Assembly: GCA_937139565.1 (NCBI GenBank)
Contig: CAKZQH010000049.1
Span: 1-33,139, forward strand
Length of the DNA: 33,139 nt
From: an uncultured Nitrospiraceae bacterium
Lineage (GTDB): Bacteria; Nitrospirota; Thermodesulfovibrionia; Thermodesulfovibrionales; Thermodesulfovibrionaceae
Direction: 5' to 3'
Shown: positions 1-8,215 of the stretch, one piece after another
Numbering within the stretch: position 1 is the stretch's first letter
How the letters are laid out: each line of letters begins with the position of its first letter
Notes under the pieces: generated by a model
Told to the model about the DNA's origin: nothing
What the model saw: only the letters and a program-made list of their open reading frames with translations
Database searches by the model: none
Made by a program: the position numbers and the translations under genes

Positions 1-950
1 CCGAGATTTCTTGTGTATTCTATATCAAAAGGAATGGGATCAGCAGAACGAAGCTCGTAACCTATATTTTTGTCAACAATTGTAACTGTAATTCCCATCT
101 CTTCGAGAGATTTTTTTACAAAATTTTTCATTATTCTTCCAAGTTGAATTTCACTTAGTCTGATTCGTCCTGTCTCGTCTTTTTCAAGTTGCTCGTATTC
201 GCTTAATTCATCGTGGTCAAATTTTTCAGCAAGCCCTTCTGCTAATATGGCAACACCGTGATCTCTTCCCATGCTTAGCCTCTTAATGATAGCTCCTGTA
301 AGGATGTCAGCAACTTTTTTGAAGGATATTTTCTCCTCACGAAACTCTTCAGGAATAATTGTAAGTGTAGCACCTGCTGCTTTTCCAACTCCTAATGCAA
401 GATGTCCAGTATGTCTTCCCATTATTGTAAGAAAGTACCATCTCGCAGTAACTCTTGCGTCTTCCATTATGTTTTTTACTATTTCAACTCCCCAATGCCT
501 TGCTGTCTCGTATCCAAAAGTGGGCATTCCACCAGGAAGGGGGATGTCATTGTCTATTGTTTTTGGCACATGAACAACATTTATATCTCCCCTTGCCTCT
601 CTCTCTATCCAGTTGGCCATAAAAAGTGTGCCATCTCCACCTATAGTAATCAGGTATTTAATTCCCATTTTTTTAAGGGTTTCCATTAGCACGGGAAATC
701 TTTCCTTTACTCTCTCCGCATGTTCTCTTGAAGTTCTTAAAATTGAACCACCCTTGGTGTGAATCCTCGATACATCATCTACACGAAGAGCTTCTGCTGA
801 TGAAAGATCTCCGTAGAAAAGTGGCTTAAATCCGCCCTTAATTCCTATTACTTTTTTCCCTTGATTTATCGCTTCAATTGTGGCTGCGCTTATTGTTCCG
901 TTTATACCTGGAGCTGGGCCTCCTCCTACAATTATTCCCACTGTTTCCAT
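1..950 (-). CDS. pfkA: 6-phosphofructokinase, C-terminus cut by window edge
   Basis: Phosphorylates fructose 6-phosphate to fructose 1,6-bisphosphate in glycolysis. About 316 codons are open from the ATG at 948-950 and run off the left edge without a stop, so the gene is partial. A strong ribosome site (GGGAGGT) sits just upstream of the ATG. Visible motifs are the nucleotide-binding start VGIIVGGGPAPGING, IGGDGT (residues 103-108) and the catalytic PKTIDND (129-135). By family knowledge, Gly in GGDG favours ATP as phosphoryl donor, while Lys in PKTIDND is shared with PPi-dependent enzymes, so this is the mixed long-form group and donor choice is probably ATP but not certain. It lies 43 bp downstream of the aldolase gene on the same strand, making a two-gene glycolytic operon likely. 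Confidence 0.93.
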   Translation of the reverse strand, partial: METVGIIVGGGPAPGINGTISAATIEAINQGKKVIGIKGGFKPLFYGDLSSAEALRVDDVSRIHTKGGSILRTSREHAERVKERFPVLMETLKKMGIKYLITIGGDGTLFMANWIEREARGDINVVHVPKTIDNDIPLPGGMPTFGYETARHWGVEIVKNIMEDARVTARWYFLTIMGRHTGHLALGVGKAAGATLTIIPEEFREEKISFKKVADILTGAIIKRLSMGRDHGVAILAEGLAEKFDHDELSEYEQLEKDETGRIRLSEIQLGRIMKNFVKKSLEEMGITVTIVDKNIGYELRSADPIPFDIEYTRNL

Positions 951-971
951 TTTTACCTCCCTTTGATGGAG

Positions 972-987
972 GCGGAAGTTTTTCCGC
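972..987 (-). other. Small hairpin between aldolase and phosphofructokinase genes
   Basis: GCGGAA and TTCCGC form a 6-bp perfect inverted repeat around a 4-nt loop. It sits between the aldolase stop and the pfk ribosome site. No T-run follows it on the minus strand, so it is more likely an intra-operon processing or stability element than a terminator. Function is not shown by sequence. Confidence 0.4.
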
Positions 988-993
988 TTCCTA

Positions 994-2337
994 TTAGAGT
1001 CTTATTTCAACAAGTACCTTAACAGGTACTACTGTCTTGGCAATTATCTCTTTGGTATTAAAAACTTTAAGCTTTCCAAAGAGAAGTTCAAATTTCTGTT
1101 CAAGCTCTGCCATTATTGGTTCTTTTGTGTTATTAGGAAGGCTCCACCACTCCTTTTTAAAGGGGCCAAATCCCTTTTTCCTGGTACTGTATATAAACTG
1201 TTCCTCAGTCTGGCCTTCCTTTCTTTCCGAGGCAAACTGGGTCTTAAGATAATCGTAAATCATTTTTCGAAAATCTTCGGGTAGATGCTTGCTATCAAAG
1301 ATAATATTTTGGAATCCAGTGGCTAAATGAATTTCCGATGTTCCTGTTTCTGGGAATTTATCAAAAGCTTCTTCTGGAAGGGTGCTTGCTCCATGCTGAA
1401 CACAGCCGCTAAGAGAGTATTCCTTGCGAACTAAATCTGATAGGGTTTTTAATGTATCAAAATCAATCTTTACTTGGGCAATGGTTCCATCTGGAAGCAC
1501 TACACCTCCGTGTTTTGTTCCTGTTTGAACACTAAGCTTGCTTAGGCCTTTTTCTCCTTTGAAGGTGTTTTTAAAGCCATCTAAGTAAGCTCTTGCCTCT
1601 TCTGGCGTGCTATTTTTTCCACCTATTTCACCTATTTCGCCGCCAATAGAAATTGTAATTCCCTTTGGTTCTAAAGAACGAACATAGTGAGCCAGAAGGG
1701 CTGTGTTTTCAAAGTTAGGTCTTTGTTGCTCGTAAATCGTCTCTTTAGATAGATCAACAAGGGTTGAGGTATCTATGTCTATGTTGTAAAATTCAGCCTC
1801 TATTGCTTCTTTTATCAGGCCTTTTACATATTCTATTTCCATCTGTGGGTCTTTTTCAAAATAGCGTCTTACTGTTTGAAAATGGTCTCCCTGTAAAAAC
1901 ACAGGACCAGTGAATCCCTCCCTAACTGCTGCAGCCAGCACACATGCAGAATACTCAAGAGGTCTTTGCTTTGTGTATCCAATCTCAGAGCGAGCAATCT
2001 CAAAGATAAAAGCACCTACATTTTTTTCTATAGCTTTTCTAAATATTACTCGAGAGACATCATATGTGAGACCTCGAATGTTAATGGCAGGAACAGTAAA
2101 TCCCAAAAAATTTTTTCCCATTTCTTCATAAAGTCCTTGAATTGAAGAGGGAATAGCACCCATCTCCTTTGCAATTTCTTTTATGAGGAGAAATTTTTTT
2201 ACTCTTTCTTCGTCGTTACTTTCAAAAACAGCGTCGAATATGAGGTTATCAATGGATTTTTTTACCTTTTCTTTATCTTTTATAGTCACTTTTCCATCTT
2301 TGACATCTACTACATCAATAAATTTTTCAAATCCCAT
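994..2337 (-). CDS. fba: Class II fructose-bisphosphate aldolase family protein (long form)
   Basis: Predicted zinc-dependent cleavage/condensation of fructose 1,6-bisphosphate with dihydroxyacetone phosphate and glyceraldehyde 3-phosphate. The protein is 447 aa, longer than the usual 285-350 aa of class II aldolases. Class II landmarks are in order: LQGDHFQ (D151, H152), GGEIGEIGG (around E234/E237), GTKHGG (H276) and VQHGAS (H315), which match the Asp base and the metal ligands of the family. The usual NIDTD substrate motif appears as HLATGFQN near residues 337-344. A ribosome site AAGGAGGT precedes the ATG. It heads an operon with pfk, supporting a glycolytic or gluconeogenic role. Tagatose-bisphosphate or another sugar-bisphosphate substrate cannot be ruled out because of the divergent length. 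Confidence 0.85.
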   Translation of the reverse strand: MGFEKFIDVVDVKDGKVTIKDKEKVKKSIDNLIFDAVFESNDEERVKKFLLIKEIAKEMGAIPSSIQGLYEEMGKNFLGFTVPAINIRGLTYDVSRVIFRKAIEKNVGAFIFEIARSEIGYTKQRPLEYSACVLAAAVREGFTGPVFLQGDHFQTVRRYFEKDPQMEIEYVKGLIKEAIEAEFYNIDIDTSTLVDLSKETIYEQQRPNFENTALLAHYVRSLEPKGITISIGGEIGEIGGKNSTPEEARAYLDGFKNTFKGEKGLSKLSVQTGTKHGGVVLPDGTIAQVKIDFDTLKTLSDLVRKEYSLSGCVQHGASTLPEEAFDKFPETGTSEIHLATGFQNIIFDSKHLPEDFRKMIYDYLKTQFASERKEGQTEEQFIYSTRKKGFGPFKKEWWSLPNNTKEPIMAELEQKFELLFGKLKVFNTKEIIAKTVVPVKVLVEIRL

Positions 2338-2719
2338 AGCATACCTCCTTAGAATTTTTTAAATATTATAATCAATTCGTAGCAGATAAAATCTACCGTT
2401 ATCTGAAGAAAGGAAAATCTCAGATAATGGAACATCATTAAAAAATTTTAAAGTCTTTAGCTAGCCAAACCTGATCGATTTTTTTCTTCGTCTCCTTTAT
2501 TTACAGTCTCTTCGTCACATATGGGTTTTTAGAGTAACTGATAGGGCCTTGCCAAGCGCTCTCGTTAAGCTATTGAAGCTTTACAGTGAAAATTGTAGAT
2601 GGCTTTTAGTGCCATTTATCAATTGATGATTTCGAGAAAAAAATTTTTCTAAAAGGTTAAAGTTATTTTACAATTTAGGAATATTTTATAATATGATTAA
2701 AATATTTAAGTGAGGTGCT
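2338..2719. other. Gene-free region of 382 bp between fba and bioA
   Basis: No open frame with a plausible start and no tRNA, rRNA or known riboswitch was recognised. The left part holds the minus-strand fba ribosome site, a TATAAT and the CAGATAA repeats. The centre (about 2460-2640) is less A/T-pure and contains two small hairpins, AAGCT-attga-AGCTT (near 2568-2582) and ATGGC-ttttagt-GCCAT (near 2599-2615). The right end holds a TATAAT at 2687-2692 that probably starts bioA transcription, with no good -35. A small RNA or leader in the centre is possible but unsupported. Confidence 0.4.
2365..2393 (-). promoter_or_regulatory. Candidate promoter of the fba-pfk operon
   Basis: A perfect TATAAT on the minus strand (2365-2370) lies 28 bp upstream of the fba start codon. 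No good -35 is visible 16-18 bp further up. The heptamer CAGATAA occurs at 2383-2389 and 2421-2427, with its reverse complement TTATCTG at 2399-2405, all in the region where an activator could substitute for a weak -35. The operator idea is inference. Confidence 0.35.
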
Positions 2720-4084
2720 ATGGATAAAAAGACTCTTATTGAGTGGGATAAAAAGTATATATGGCATCCTTTCACTCAGATGAAATACTGGCTCGAAGAT
2801 GAGCCTACAATTTTTGTCGAAGCTCAAGATTGCTTTCTTAAGGACATTGATGGAAGGTGGTATTTAGATGGGGTATCCTCTTTGTGGGTTAATATTCATG
2901 GCCATCGAAGAAAGGAGATAGACGAAGCAGTTTGCGGCCAGCTTGATAAGGTTGCCCATTCCACTCTTCTTGGAGCCTGTAATGAGCCAAGCATTGTGCT
3001 TGCAAAAAGGCTTGTGGATCTTCTTAACGAAAAGCTCCCAGCTGAGGAATCCCTTTCAAAAGTTTTTTACTCTGATAACGGCTCTACTGCTGTTGAGATT
3101 GCCATGAAGATTGCCTATCAATATTGGCAAAATATGGGGATGAAGGAGAAAGACACCTTTGTAAGCCTTAAAGAGGGTTATCATGGAGATACAATTGGAG
3201 CTGTGAGTGTAGGCGGAGTAGAGCTTTTTCATGAGGTTTACAAGCCTCTTCTTAATAAATCCATTCAAGCACCAGCACCATACTGCTATAGGTGTTCTTT
3301 AGGTTTAAACCATCCTTCATGCGATTTGGCATGTTTAAATGAAATGGAGAAGATTTTAAAAGAAAGCCTGCAGCGTGTTATTGCTGTAATCGTAGAGCCA
3401 TTAGTTCAGTGTGCTGGAGGTATAATTGTATGGCCAGAGGGATATTTGAGGGGGTTGAGGGCTCTTTGCGATAAATATGGTGTTTTATTAATTGCAGACG
3501 AGGTTGCAACAGGCTTTGGACGAACAGGCAGAATGTTTGCCTGTGAACACGAGGGCGTTATTCCCGATATCATATGTCTGAGTAAGGGAATAACAAATGG
3601 ATATATGCCGTTAGCAGTGACAGTTGTTAAAGAGAGGATATTTAATGCCTTTCTTGGAGAGTTGAATGAGAGAAAAACCTTTTATCATGGTCACTCTTAC
3701 ACCGGAAATCCTCTTGCTTGTTCTGCTGCCCTTGCAAGCCTTGATATTTTTTATAAAGACCAAACCCTTGAAAATCTCCCTCCTAAGATAGAGCTTATGA
3801 AGGATAAACTCTCCGAGATAGCAGAGCTAAAAAATGTGGGTGATGTAAGACAAAAAGGAATGATTGCTGGAGTGGAGCTTGTAAAGAATAGGAAGACTAA
3901 GGAATCCTTCCCTTATGAGGAGCAGATAGGCTGGAGAGTTGTAAAAGCTGCAAGAAAAGCTGGTGTTTGGCTTAGACCTCTTGGCGATATTATAGTGATA
4001 ATGCCTCCTCTTGTAATTTCAATGGAAAATCTGGAAAGATTGCTTGATGTGATTAAAGAGTGTATAATTGAAGTAATTAAATAA
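2720..4084 (+). CDS. bioA: Adenosylmethionine--8-amino-7-oxononanoate aminotransferase
   Basis: PLP enzyme of biotin synthesis that converts 7-keto-8-aminopelargonate to 7,8-diaminopelargonate. It is 454 aa, normal for the family. The N-terminal WHPFTQMK signature (residues 15-22) is typical of BioA. The PLP site is seen as IADEVATGFGRTG (D260 contacts the pyridine nitrogen) and CLSKGITNG (K289, Schiff base). A four-cysteine insert PYCYRCSLGLNHPSCDLAC (C189, C192, C201, C205) resembles that of Bacillus-type enzymes, some of which use lysine rather than SAM as amino donor, so the donor is open. No other biotin gene is in the window. A GAGGT ribosome site precedes the ATG. Confidence 0.92.
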   Translation: MDKKTLIEWDKKYIWHPFTQMKYWLEDEPTIFVEAQDCFLKDIDGRWYLDGVSSLWVNIHGHRRKEIDEAVCGQLDKVAHSTLLGACNEPSIVLAKRLVDLLNEKLPAEESLSKVFYSDNGSTAVEIAMKIAYQYWQNMGMKEKDTFVSLKEGYHGDTIGAVSVGGVELFHEVYKPLLNKSIQAPAPYCYRCSLGLNHPSCDLACLNEMEKILKESLQRVIAVIVEPLVQCAGGIIVWPEGYLRGLRALCDKYGVLLIADEVATGFGRTGRMFACEHEGVIPDIICLSKGITNGYMPLAVTVVKERIFNAFLGELNERKTFYHGHSYTGNPLACSAALASLDIFYKDQTLENLPPKIELMKDKLSEIAELKNVGDVRQKGMIAGVELVKNRKTKESFPYEEQIGWRVVKAARKAGVWLRPLGDIIVIMPPLVISMENLERLLDVIKECIIEVIK

Positions 4085-4099
4085 TTTAGGGAGGCAGTA

Positions 4100-5104
4100 A
4101 TGTTAAGAATAGCTTTCATAGGTTTAATCCTTTTAATTCTAATAGCATGCACACAGCAGCTAAGAACTGATGTTAGTGGAGTTGGAGAGTCAATTCCTAC
4201 TGGACCTGATGCTCTTAGTTGGGATGGGAAAAGTTTATATATAGCTAAGGAAGGATTAATCTCTCTCTTAGATAGAATTGATACAGGTTCTGCCCTTTCA
4301 ATATATGGCTATGAAGGCCATTATTTTTTTGATAGAAATCCTATTACTATTACATCTAATGAAAATCCACCTTTTGTAACAGGACTTGCCTGGCAACCAT
4401 CTTCAGACATTCCAGGTGGAGGATATTTGTGGGTAGCTGATGCAGCAAATAGAAGAATTTTGAAGGTTACAACGATGGGAGATGTGGTAAGAAAAATTAA
4501 TTCTATTCAATTTTATCCTGAAGATATGACCTTTGATGGCCAGTATCTTTGGGTTGCTGATTCAAAGAGAAATAAAATTTTTAAAGTTGCCACAGAAGAC
4601 TGCTCAGTTCTTGAAACCTTCATATCTCCATTAAATAAACCTTCAGGTATAGCATGGGATGGGAAATATATTATTATAATCGGATACGAAACAGTTTCAG
4701 ACCAGGTGGGTAAAGCAGCTATTGAAGAAGCTCCAGTGCAAAAAATAAAAATTCTAAAGCTTGATCCAGCAAAAGGTAAAGTTGTAGGTGAGGTTATCTC
4801 TTCTCGTTTTCTCTCTTCTCCATCAGGAATGGCTTGGATAGATAACTATCTTTGGATTGCTGACAAAAATTCAGGCAAAATATTTAAATTTGTTGACAGA
4901 ACCATAGCTTATGAGGATGAAAAAATCTATAAGGTTGCTACGACACCAACCCAAAAGAAGCTTGAAATAAAAGAAAAAATAACCTCAGAAAAGGAATTAG
5001 AAGAGGCAAAGAAAGCAGCTGAAGAAGCAAGAAAAGCAGCAGAAGAGGCAAAGAAAGCAGCTGAAGCAGCTAAAAAAGCTTTTGAACTTCAGCAGAAAAA
5101 ATAA
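4100..5104 (+). CDS. Beta-propeller (NHL/YncE-like) lipoprotein with charged helical tail
   Basis: Function unknown. The N-terminus is a lipoprotein signal peptide: hydrophobic run then LIAC, with lipidation predicted at C17 followed by Thr, which is compatible with outer-membrane sorting. Residues about 38-265 contain five degenerate blades built on the pattern GxAWDGxYLWVADxxxxKIFKV (clear copies near 107, 145, 184 and 245), suggesting a propeller of the NHL/SMP-30 kind. The last ~60 residues are an Ala/Glu/Lys-rich helix with a 14-residue repeat (EEAKKAAEEARKAA) that could be a coiled coil or cell-wall spacer. It sits between bioA and kdsA and its stop overlaps the kdsA start by 1 nt, so it is co-expressed with kdsA and may be an envelope protein. 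The substrate or partner cannot be inferred. Confidence 0.75.
   Translation: MLRIAFIGLILLILIACTQQLRTDVSGVGESIPTGPDALSWDGKSLYIAKEGLISLLDRIDTGSALSIYGYEGHYFFDRNPITITSNENPPFVTGLAWQPSSDIPGGGYLWVADAANRRILKVTTMGDVVRKINSIQFYPEDMTFDGQYLWVADSKRNKIFKVATEDCSVLETFISPLNKPSGIAWDGKYIIIIGYETVSDQVGKAAIEEAPVQKIKILKLDPAKGKVVGEVISSRFLSSPSGMAWIDNYLWIADKNSGKIFKFVDRTIAYEDEKIYKVATTPTQKKLEIKEKITSEKELEEAKKAAEEARKAAEEAKKAAEAAKKAFELQQKK
4999..5066 (+). repeat. 42-bp tandem repeat encoding the helical tail of the lipoprotein
   Basis: A 42-bp unit beginning agaagaggcaaagaaagc at 4999 starts again at 5041, with the first 26 bp identical. It encodes the 14-residue Ala/Glu/Lys repeat at the C-terminus. Near-identity at DNA level suggests recent duplication and a site where copy number could vary between strains. 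Confidence 0.75.
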
Positions 5105-5904
5105 TGCTTTCTTTTAAAGGAGAAAAGCTCTTTGTCATAGCAGGCCCTTGTGTTATTGAGACCGAGGATATTGTTTTTAAAACAGCTAAAACGCTGAAGG
5201 AAGTATCAGATGAGCTTAATATTCCAATTGTTTTTAAATCCTCCTATGATAAAGCCAATAGATCCTCCATTAACTCTTATCGTGGGCCTGGAATCATAAA
5301 AGGTTTGGAAATTTTAAAGAAAGTAAAAGAACAATTTAGTTTACCGATTCTAAGCGATGTTCACTCAGTTGAGGAAATAAATATCGTCAAGGATGTGCTT
5401 GATGTTATTCAGATACCAGCTTTTCTTTGCAGACAAACAGATCTACTTGTAGAGGCTGGGAAGACTGGGAAACCTGTAAATGTTAAAAAGGGACAGTTTT
5501 TAGCTCCCTGGGATGTAAAGAATATCATTGAAAAGATTCAATCTACTGGGAATAGAGATATTCTAATAACAGAACGGGGAACAACCTTTGGTTACAATAA
5601 TCTTGTGGTGGACTTCAGAAGCCTTCCAATTATTCGTTCAATGGGAGTGCCTGTTATTTTTGATGCAACCCATTCGGTTCAGTTGCCTGGTGGTGCTGGC
5701 ACATGCTCTGCCGGCCAAAGAGAATTTATTCCTTATCTCACACGGGCAGCAGTTGCCTGCGGAGTAGATGGGCTTTTTTTTGAAGTTCACCCCACCCCTG
5801 ACTCAGCGCTGTGTGACGGACCAAATATGATAAAGCTATCGGATTTTAAATTGCTTCTCGAAAATCTTCTTAACATTCATGCAGTAGTAAAAGGCTTATT
5901 TTAA
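5104..5904 (+). CDS. kdsA: 3-deoxy-8-phosphooctulonate synthase (Kdo-8-P synthase)
   Basis: Condenses phosphoenolpyruvate with arabinose 5-phosphate to Kdo-8-phosphate, a committed step to LPS inner core. At 266 aa it has normal length. AGPCVIE near the N-terminus carries C16, the residue that marks the metal-dependent class (the non-metal class has Asn). Other family motifs are KSSYDKANRSS, LSDVH, PAFLCRQTDLL, TERGTTFGYNNLVVD, FDATHSVQLPGG and EVHPTPDSALCDGPN, the last giving further metal ligands. The ATG overlaps the stop of the upstream lipoprotein gene by one base (TAATG), implying translational coupling. No other Kdo or lipid A gene is in the window. Confidence 0.96.
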   Translation: MLSFKGEKLFVIAGPCVIETEDIVFKTAKTLKEVSDELNIPIVFKSSYDKANRSSINSYRGPGIIKGLEILKKVKEQFSLPILSDVHSVEEINIVKDVLDVIQIPAFLCRQTDLLVEAGKTGKPVNVKKGQFLAPWDVKNIIEKIQSTGNRDILITERGTTFGYNNLVVDFRSLPIIRSMGVPVIFDATHSVQLPGGAGTCSAGQREFIPYLTRAAVACGVDGLFFEVHPTPDSALCDGPNMIKLSDFKLLLENLLNIHAVVKGLF

Positions 5905-5907
5905 GGT

Positions 5908-5913
5908 TATAAT
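5908..5913 (+). promoter_or_regulatory. Possible internal -10 element just before the histidine kinase
   Basis: A perfect TATAAT ends 8 nt before the ATG at 5922, and no clear Shine-Dalgarno lies between. If used, transcription would begin at or next to the start codon, giving a leaderless message. No good -35 is seen, so chance occurrence in A/T-rich DNA is quite possible. Confidence 0.25.
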
Positions 5914-5921
5914 TAAGCAGT

Positions 5922-7796
5922 ATGGTTAAATTTGTTTTTAGTATTAAATGGCTTTTTATTATTGTAACTTTAATTTTACTATCAGGAATTTCTGTTAGCA
6001 ATTATTTCATCTTTTACTATGTCTATTCAAGGCACTTCATGAGAGACATGGATGTACTTGCCGATAATTTTAAGCTTGAAACAGATAAATTATTTACATC
6101 CGTAGAAGCATTACTTTACAATCTGCAGGGGCTAATATGTAGTGACTTGATAAATTTTAATGACCTTGAAAGAGTGAATTATTTTCTTATGAACTTCATG
6201 CGTACCTATCCGCATGTGACTTCAATCAATTATGGCGATGGAAGAGGAAACGGTTATCTTATATTAAATGACAGAGGCAAGTGGCGAAACAGAATAAAAA
6301 AAGAAAATGATAAAGGATATGTAACTTGGCACATCCTTAACGAAGAAGGTAAGATTTTAGAGAAAAGCAGATCTCCCGATGACTATGATCCAAGAAATAC
6401 GATTTGGTATAAACAGGCCTTAAGCTCAAAAGGTATTCAATGGAGCAAAGAATATATCTTTAGAACCACTAAGGATCCGGGTATTACTGCATCTTTTATG
6501 ATCTGTGAAAACACAAAAGAAGTCATTGGTGTTGATGTGATGATAAAGGATTTTAATATTTTTTTAGAAAAAATAAAAAAGAATTATGATTTTGTCTCAA
6601 AGCTCTATTTGCTCTCCGATGAAAGTAATGTTATTGGCTTTGTTGATGGGGAAGTTCCTGAAAAAGGAAAAATTTATGAGATTAATGAGAGGGATTTTCC
6701 ATTGCTTCATGAGGCTTTAAATATTAGTAGAAAAGATGGAGGAGTATCAAAAATTACTTTTAAAGGTCAAAAATATTTGATAGGCATTAGGCATTGGCCT
6801 CTTGGAACAAGAAAATTATCTCTTGTAATGTTAGTACCAACTACGGCATTAACAGCTACTATCAATCTTGTTATTTTTTATCAGATATTTATCTCTCTTG
6901 GCCTTGCCTTTCTTATTCTTTTTTATATTACGAAAAAATATACCAATCCTCTTATAGAAATATCAAGGGAGGTTAAAAATTTAACTACTGGCAAACAGCT
7001 TTCCCTTGAACAATACATAGATAGAACAGACGAAATAGGCCAATTAAGTAGAGAGATTAGAGAGGCTTCCTATCAACTTAGCAAGATGAGAGAAATGGAA
7101 GAAAGAATTAAAAAGAGTGAGCATTTTGAGGCCATTCAGCGTTCTCTTGGTGAGGCTGTTCACAAATTTAAAGATTTGATAAATGTTATTCACGGCTTTG
7201 CATCTCTTGCTCAGTCAAAAATTACCAATGAGTTTGCACGTAATGCTGTTGATCAGATAATAAAGGCCTCTAACAGAGCTATTTATCTTGTAAGAGAGAT
7301 TTTAACCATTACCGGCGAAAGAAAGTACGAGATGAAAGATGTTGATTTGAATGCTATTGTTCTTTCTATGAAAAGCAGAATAGAGTCAATAATGGGTGAG
7401 AAAATTAAGGTAAAATTTACTCTAAGTGAGGAGCCTCTTATAACGAGAGCTGATAAGGAGGCAATTGACGAAGTAGTTCTGAATATTCTGGATAATGCTA
7501 AGGATGCAATGAAAGGAGAGGGTATTTTAACCATCACTACACAGAAAAGTGTATTGTCAGGTGAGGATTTCGCCATTCTCTCCATATCAGATACAGGCAT
7601 TGGGATGGATGAAGAAACTAAGAAAAGAATTTTTGAACCGTTCTATACAACTAAAGGAGCTCAGGGAACAGGGCTGGGACTTCCTATTGTTTATAGAATT
7701 GTTAAGGATCATGGCGGTTTTATAGAGGTTGAAAGTGAACTTGGAAAAGGCACAACCTTTAGAATTTATCTTCCATTAAGGTTTAAGGCTATCTGA
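5922..7796 (+). CDS. Membrane sensor histidine kinase with dCache-like extracellular domain
   Basis: Predicted signal-sensing autokinase, 624 aa. Transmembrane helix 1 is about residues 8-33 and helix 2 about 308-336. Between them lies a ~270-residue extracytoplasmic domain with the YDPRNTIWYKQAL motif (155-167) common in dCache ligand-binding domains. A HAMP-type linker spans about 337-390. The phosphoacceptor is most likely H414 in EAVHKFKDLINVIHGFASLA, aligned with the IAHDFNNLL type of H-box but with Lys in place of Asp/Glu after the His. ATPase motifs follow: N-box NILDNAKDAM (521-530), DTGIGMDEE (557-565), FEPFYTTK and GTGLGLPIV (582-590). No response regulator is adjacent, so it is an orphan here. 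The 3' end overlaps the convergent gene at 7766 by 31 bp. Confidence 0.88.
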   Translation: MVKFVFSIKWLFIIVTLILLSGISVSNYFIFYYVYSRHFMRDMDVLADNFKLETDKLFTSVEALLYNLQGLICSDLINFNDLERVNYFLMNFMRTYPHVTSINYGDGRGNGYLILNDRGKWRNRIKKENDKGYVTWHILNEEGKILEKSRSPDDYDPRNTIWYKQALSSKGIQWSKEYIFRTTKDPGITASFMICENTKEVIGVDVMIKDFNIFLEKIKKNYDFVSKLYLLSDESNVIGFVDGEVPEKGKIYEINERDFPLLHEALNISRKDGGVSKITFKGQKYLIGIRHWPLGTRKLSLVMLVPTTALTATINLVIFYQIFISLGLAFLILFYITKKYTNPLIEISREVKNLTTGKQLSLEQYIDRTDEIGQLSREIREASYQLSKMREMEERIKKSEHFEAIQRSLGEAVHKFKDLINVIHGFASLAQSKITNEFARNAVDQIIKASNRAIYLVREILTITGERKYEMKDVDLNAIVLSMKSRIESIMGEKIKVKFTLSEEPLITRADKEAIDEVVLNILDNAKDAMKGEGILTITTQKSVLSGEDFAILSISDTGIGMDEETKKRIFEPFYTTKGAQGTGLGLPIVYRIVKDHGGFIEVESELGKGTTFRIYLPLRFKAI

Positions 7797-8215
7797 ACGG
7801 CCTCTTCTGGAGAGTTTGCTTTGATCACTCCTTCTATATCCCAGGTTTTAAGTCCAACAACCTTTTTCCCTGTCTTAAGCGCAAAGGCTATCTCGCTAAG
7901 GGTTCCATATTCTCCACCAATGGCTATAAGAGCATCAGCACTTCTTACAATGAGAGCATTTCTCATCTCACCCAAGCCAGTAGCTAAGGGAATCTTTACA
8001 TAGGGATTAGCATCTTCTTTATTGTGAGAGGGAAGAATGCCCACCGTAAGACCTCCCTCTTCAAAAGCTCCCTTTGAAGATGCTTCCATTACTCCGCCAA
8101 GTCCACCATTAATTAAAATTGCACCTTCTTTAGCAAGAATTCTTCCTACTGCATACGCAAGCTCAGATAGCTCATTATCTGCTTTTCCTGCTCCTATAAC
8201 TCCTACTATTTTCAT
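7766..8215 (-). CDS. TIGR00725-type LOG/SLOG Rossmann-fold protein
   Basis: 149 aa, the normal size for this small family related to LOG nucleoside-monophosphate phosphoribohydrolases and the DprA fold. N-terminal VGVIGAGKA resembles a nucleotide-binding loop; INGGLGGVMEASSKGA (35-50) and AIGGEYGTLSEIAFAL (98-113) correspond to the GGGxGxMEA and PGGxGTxxE signatures, though the second has GGEYGT in place of PGGxGT. Reaction unknown. Its start overlaps the mutS2 stop by 4 nt (ATGA), so it is translated with mutS2. Its last 31 bp overlap the 3' end of the histidine kinase on the other strand. Confidence 0.8.
   Translation of the reverse strand: MKIVGVIGAGKADNELSELAYAVGRILAKEGAILINGGLGGVMEASSKGAFEEGGLTVGILPSHNKEDANPYVKIPLATGLGEMRNALIVRSADALIAIGGEYGTLSEIAFALKTGKKVVGLKTWDIEGVIKANSPEEAVQIALNLNGR

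Noticed and set aside
271-689. Plus-strand open frames opposite phosphofructokinase
   Set aside because: They are antisense to a well-conserved coding frame and show no domain features.
2650-2700. BirA operator before bioA
   Set aside because: GGTTAA and TTTACAA half-sites are present but in the wrong orientation and too close together.
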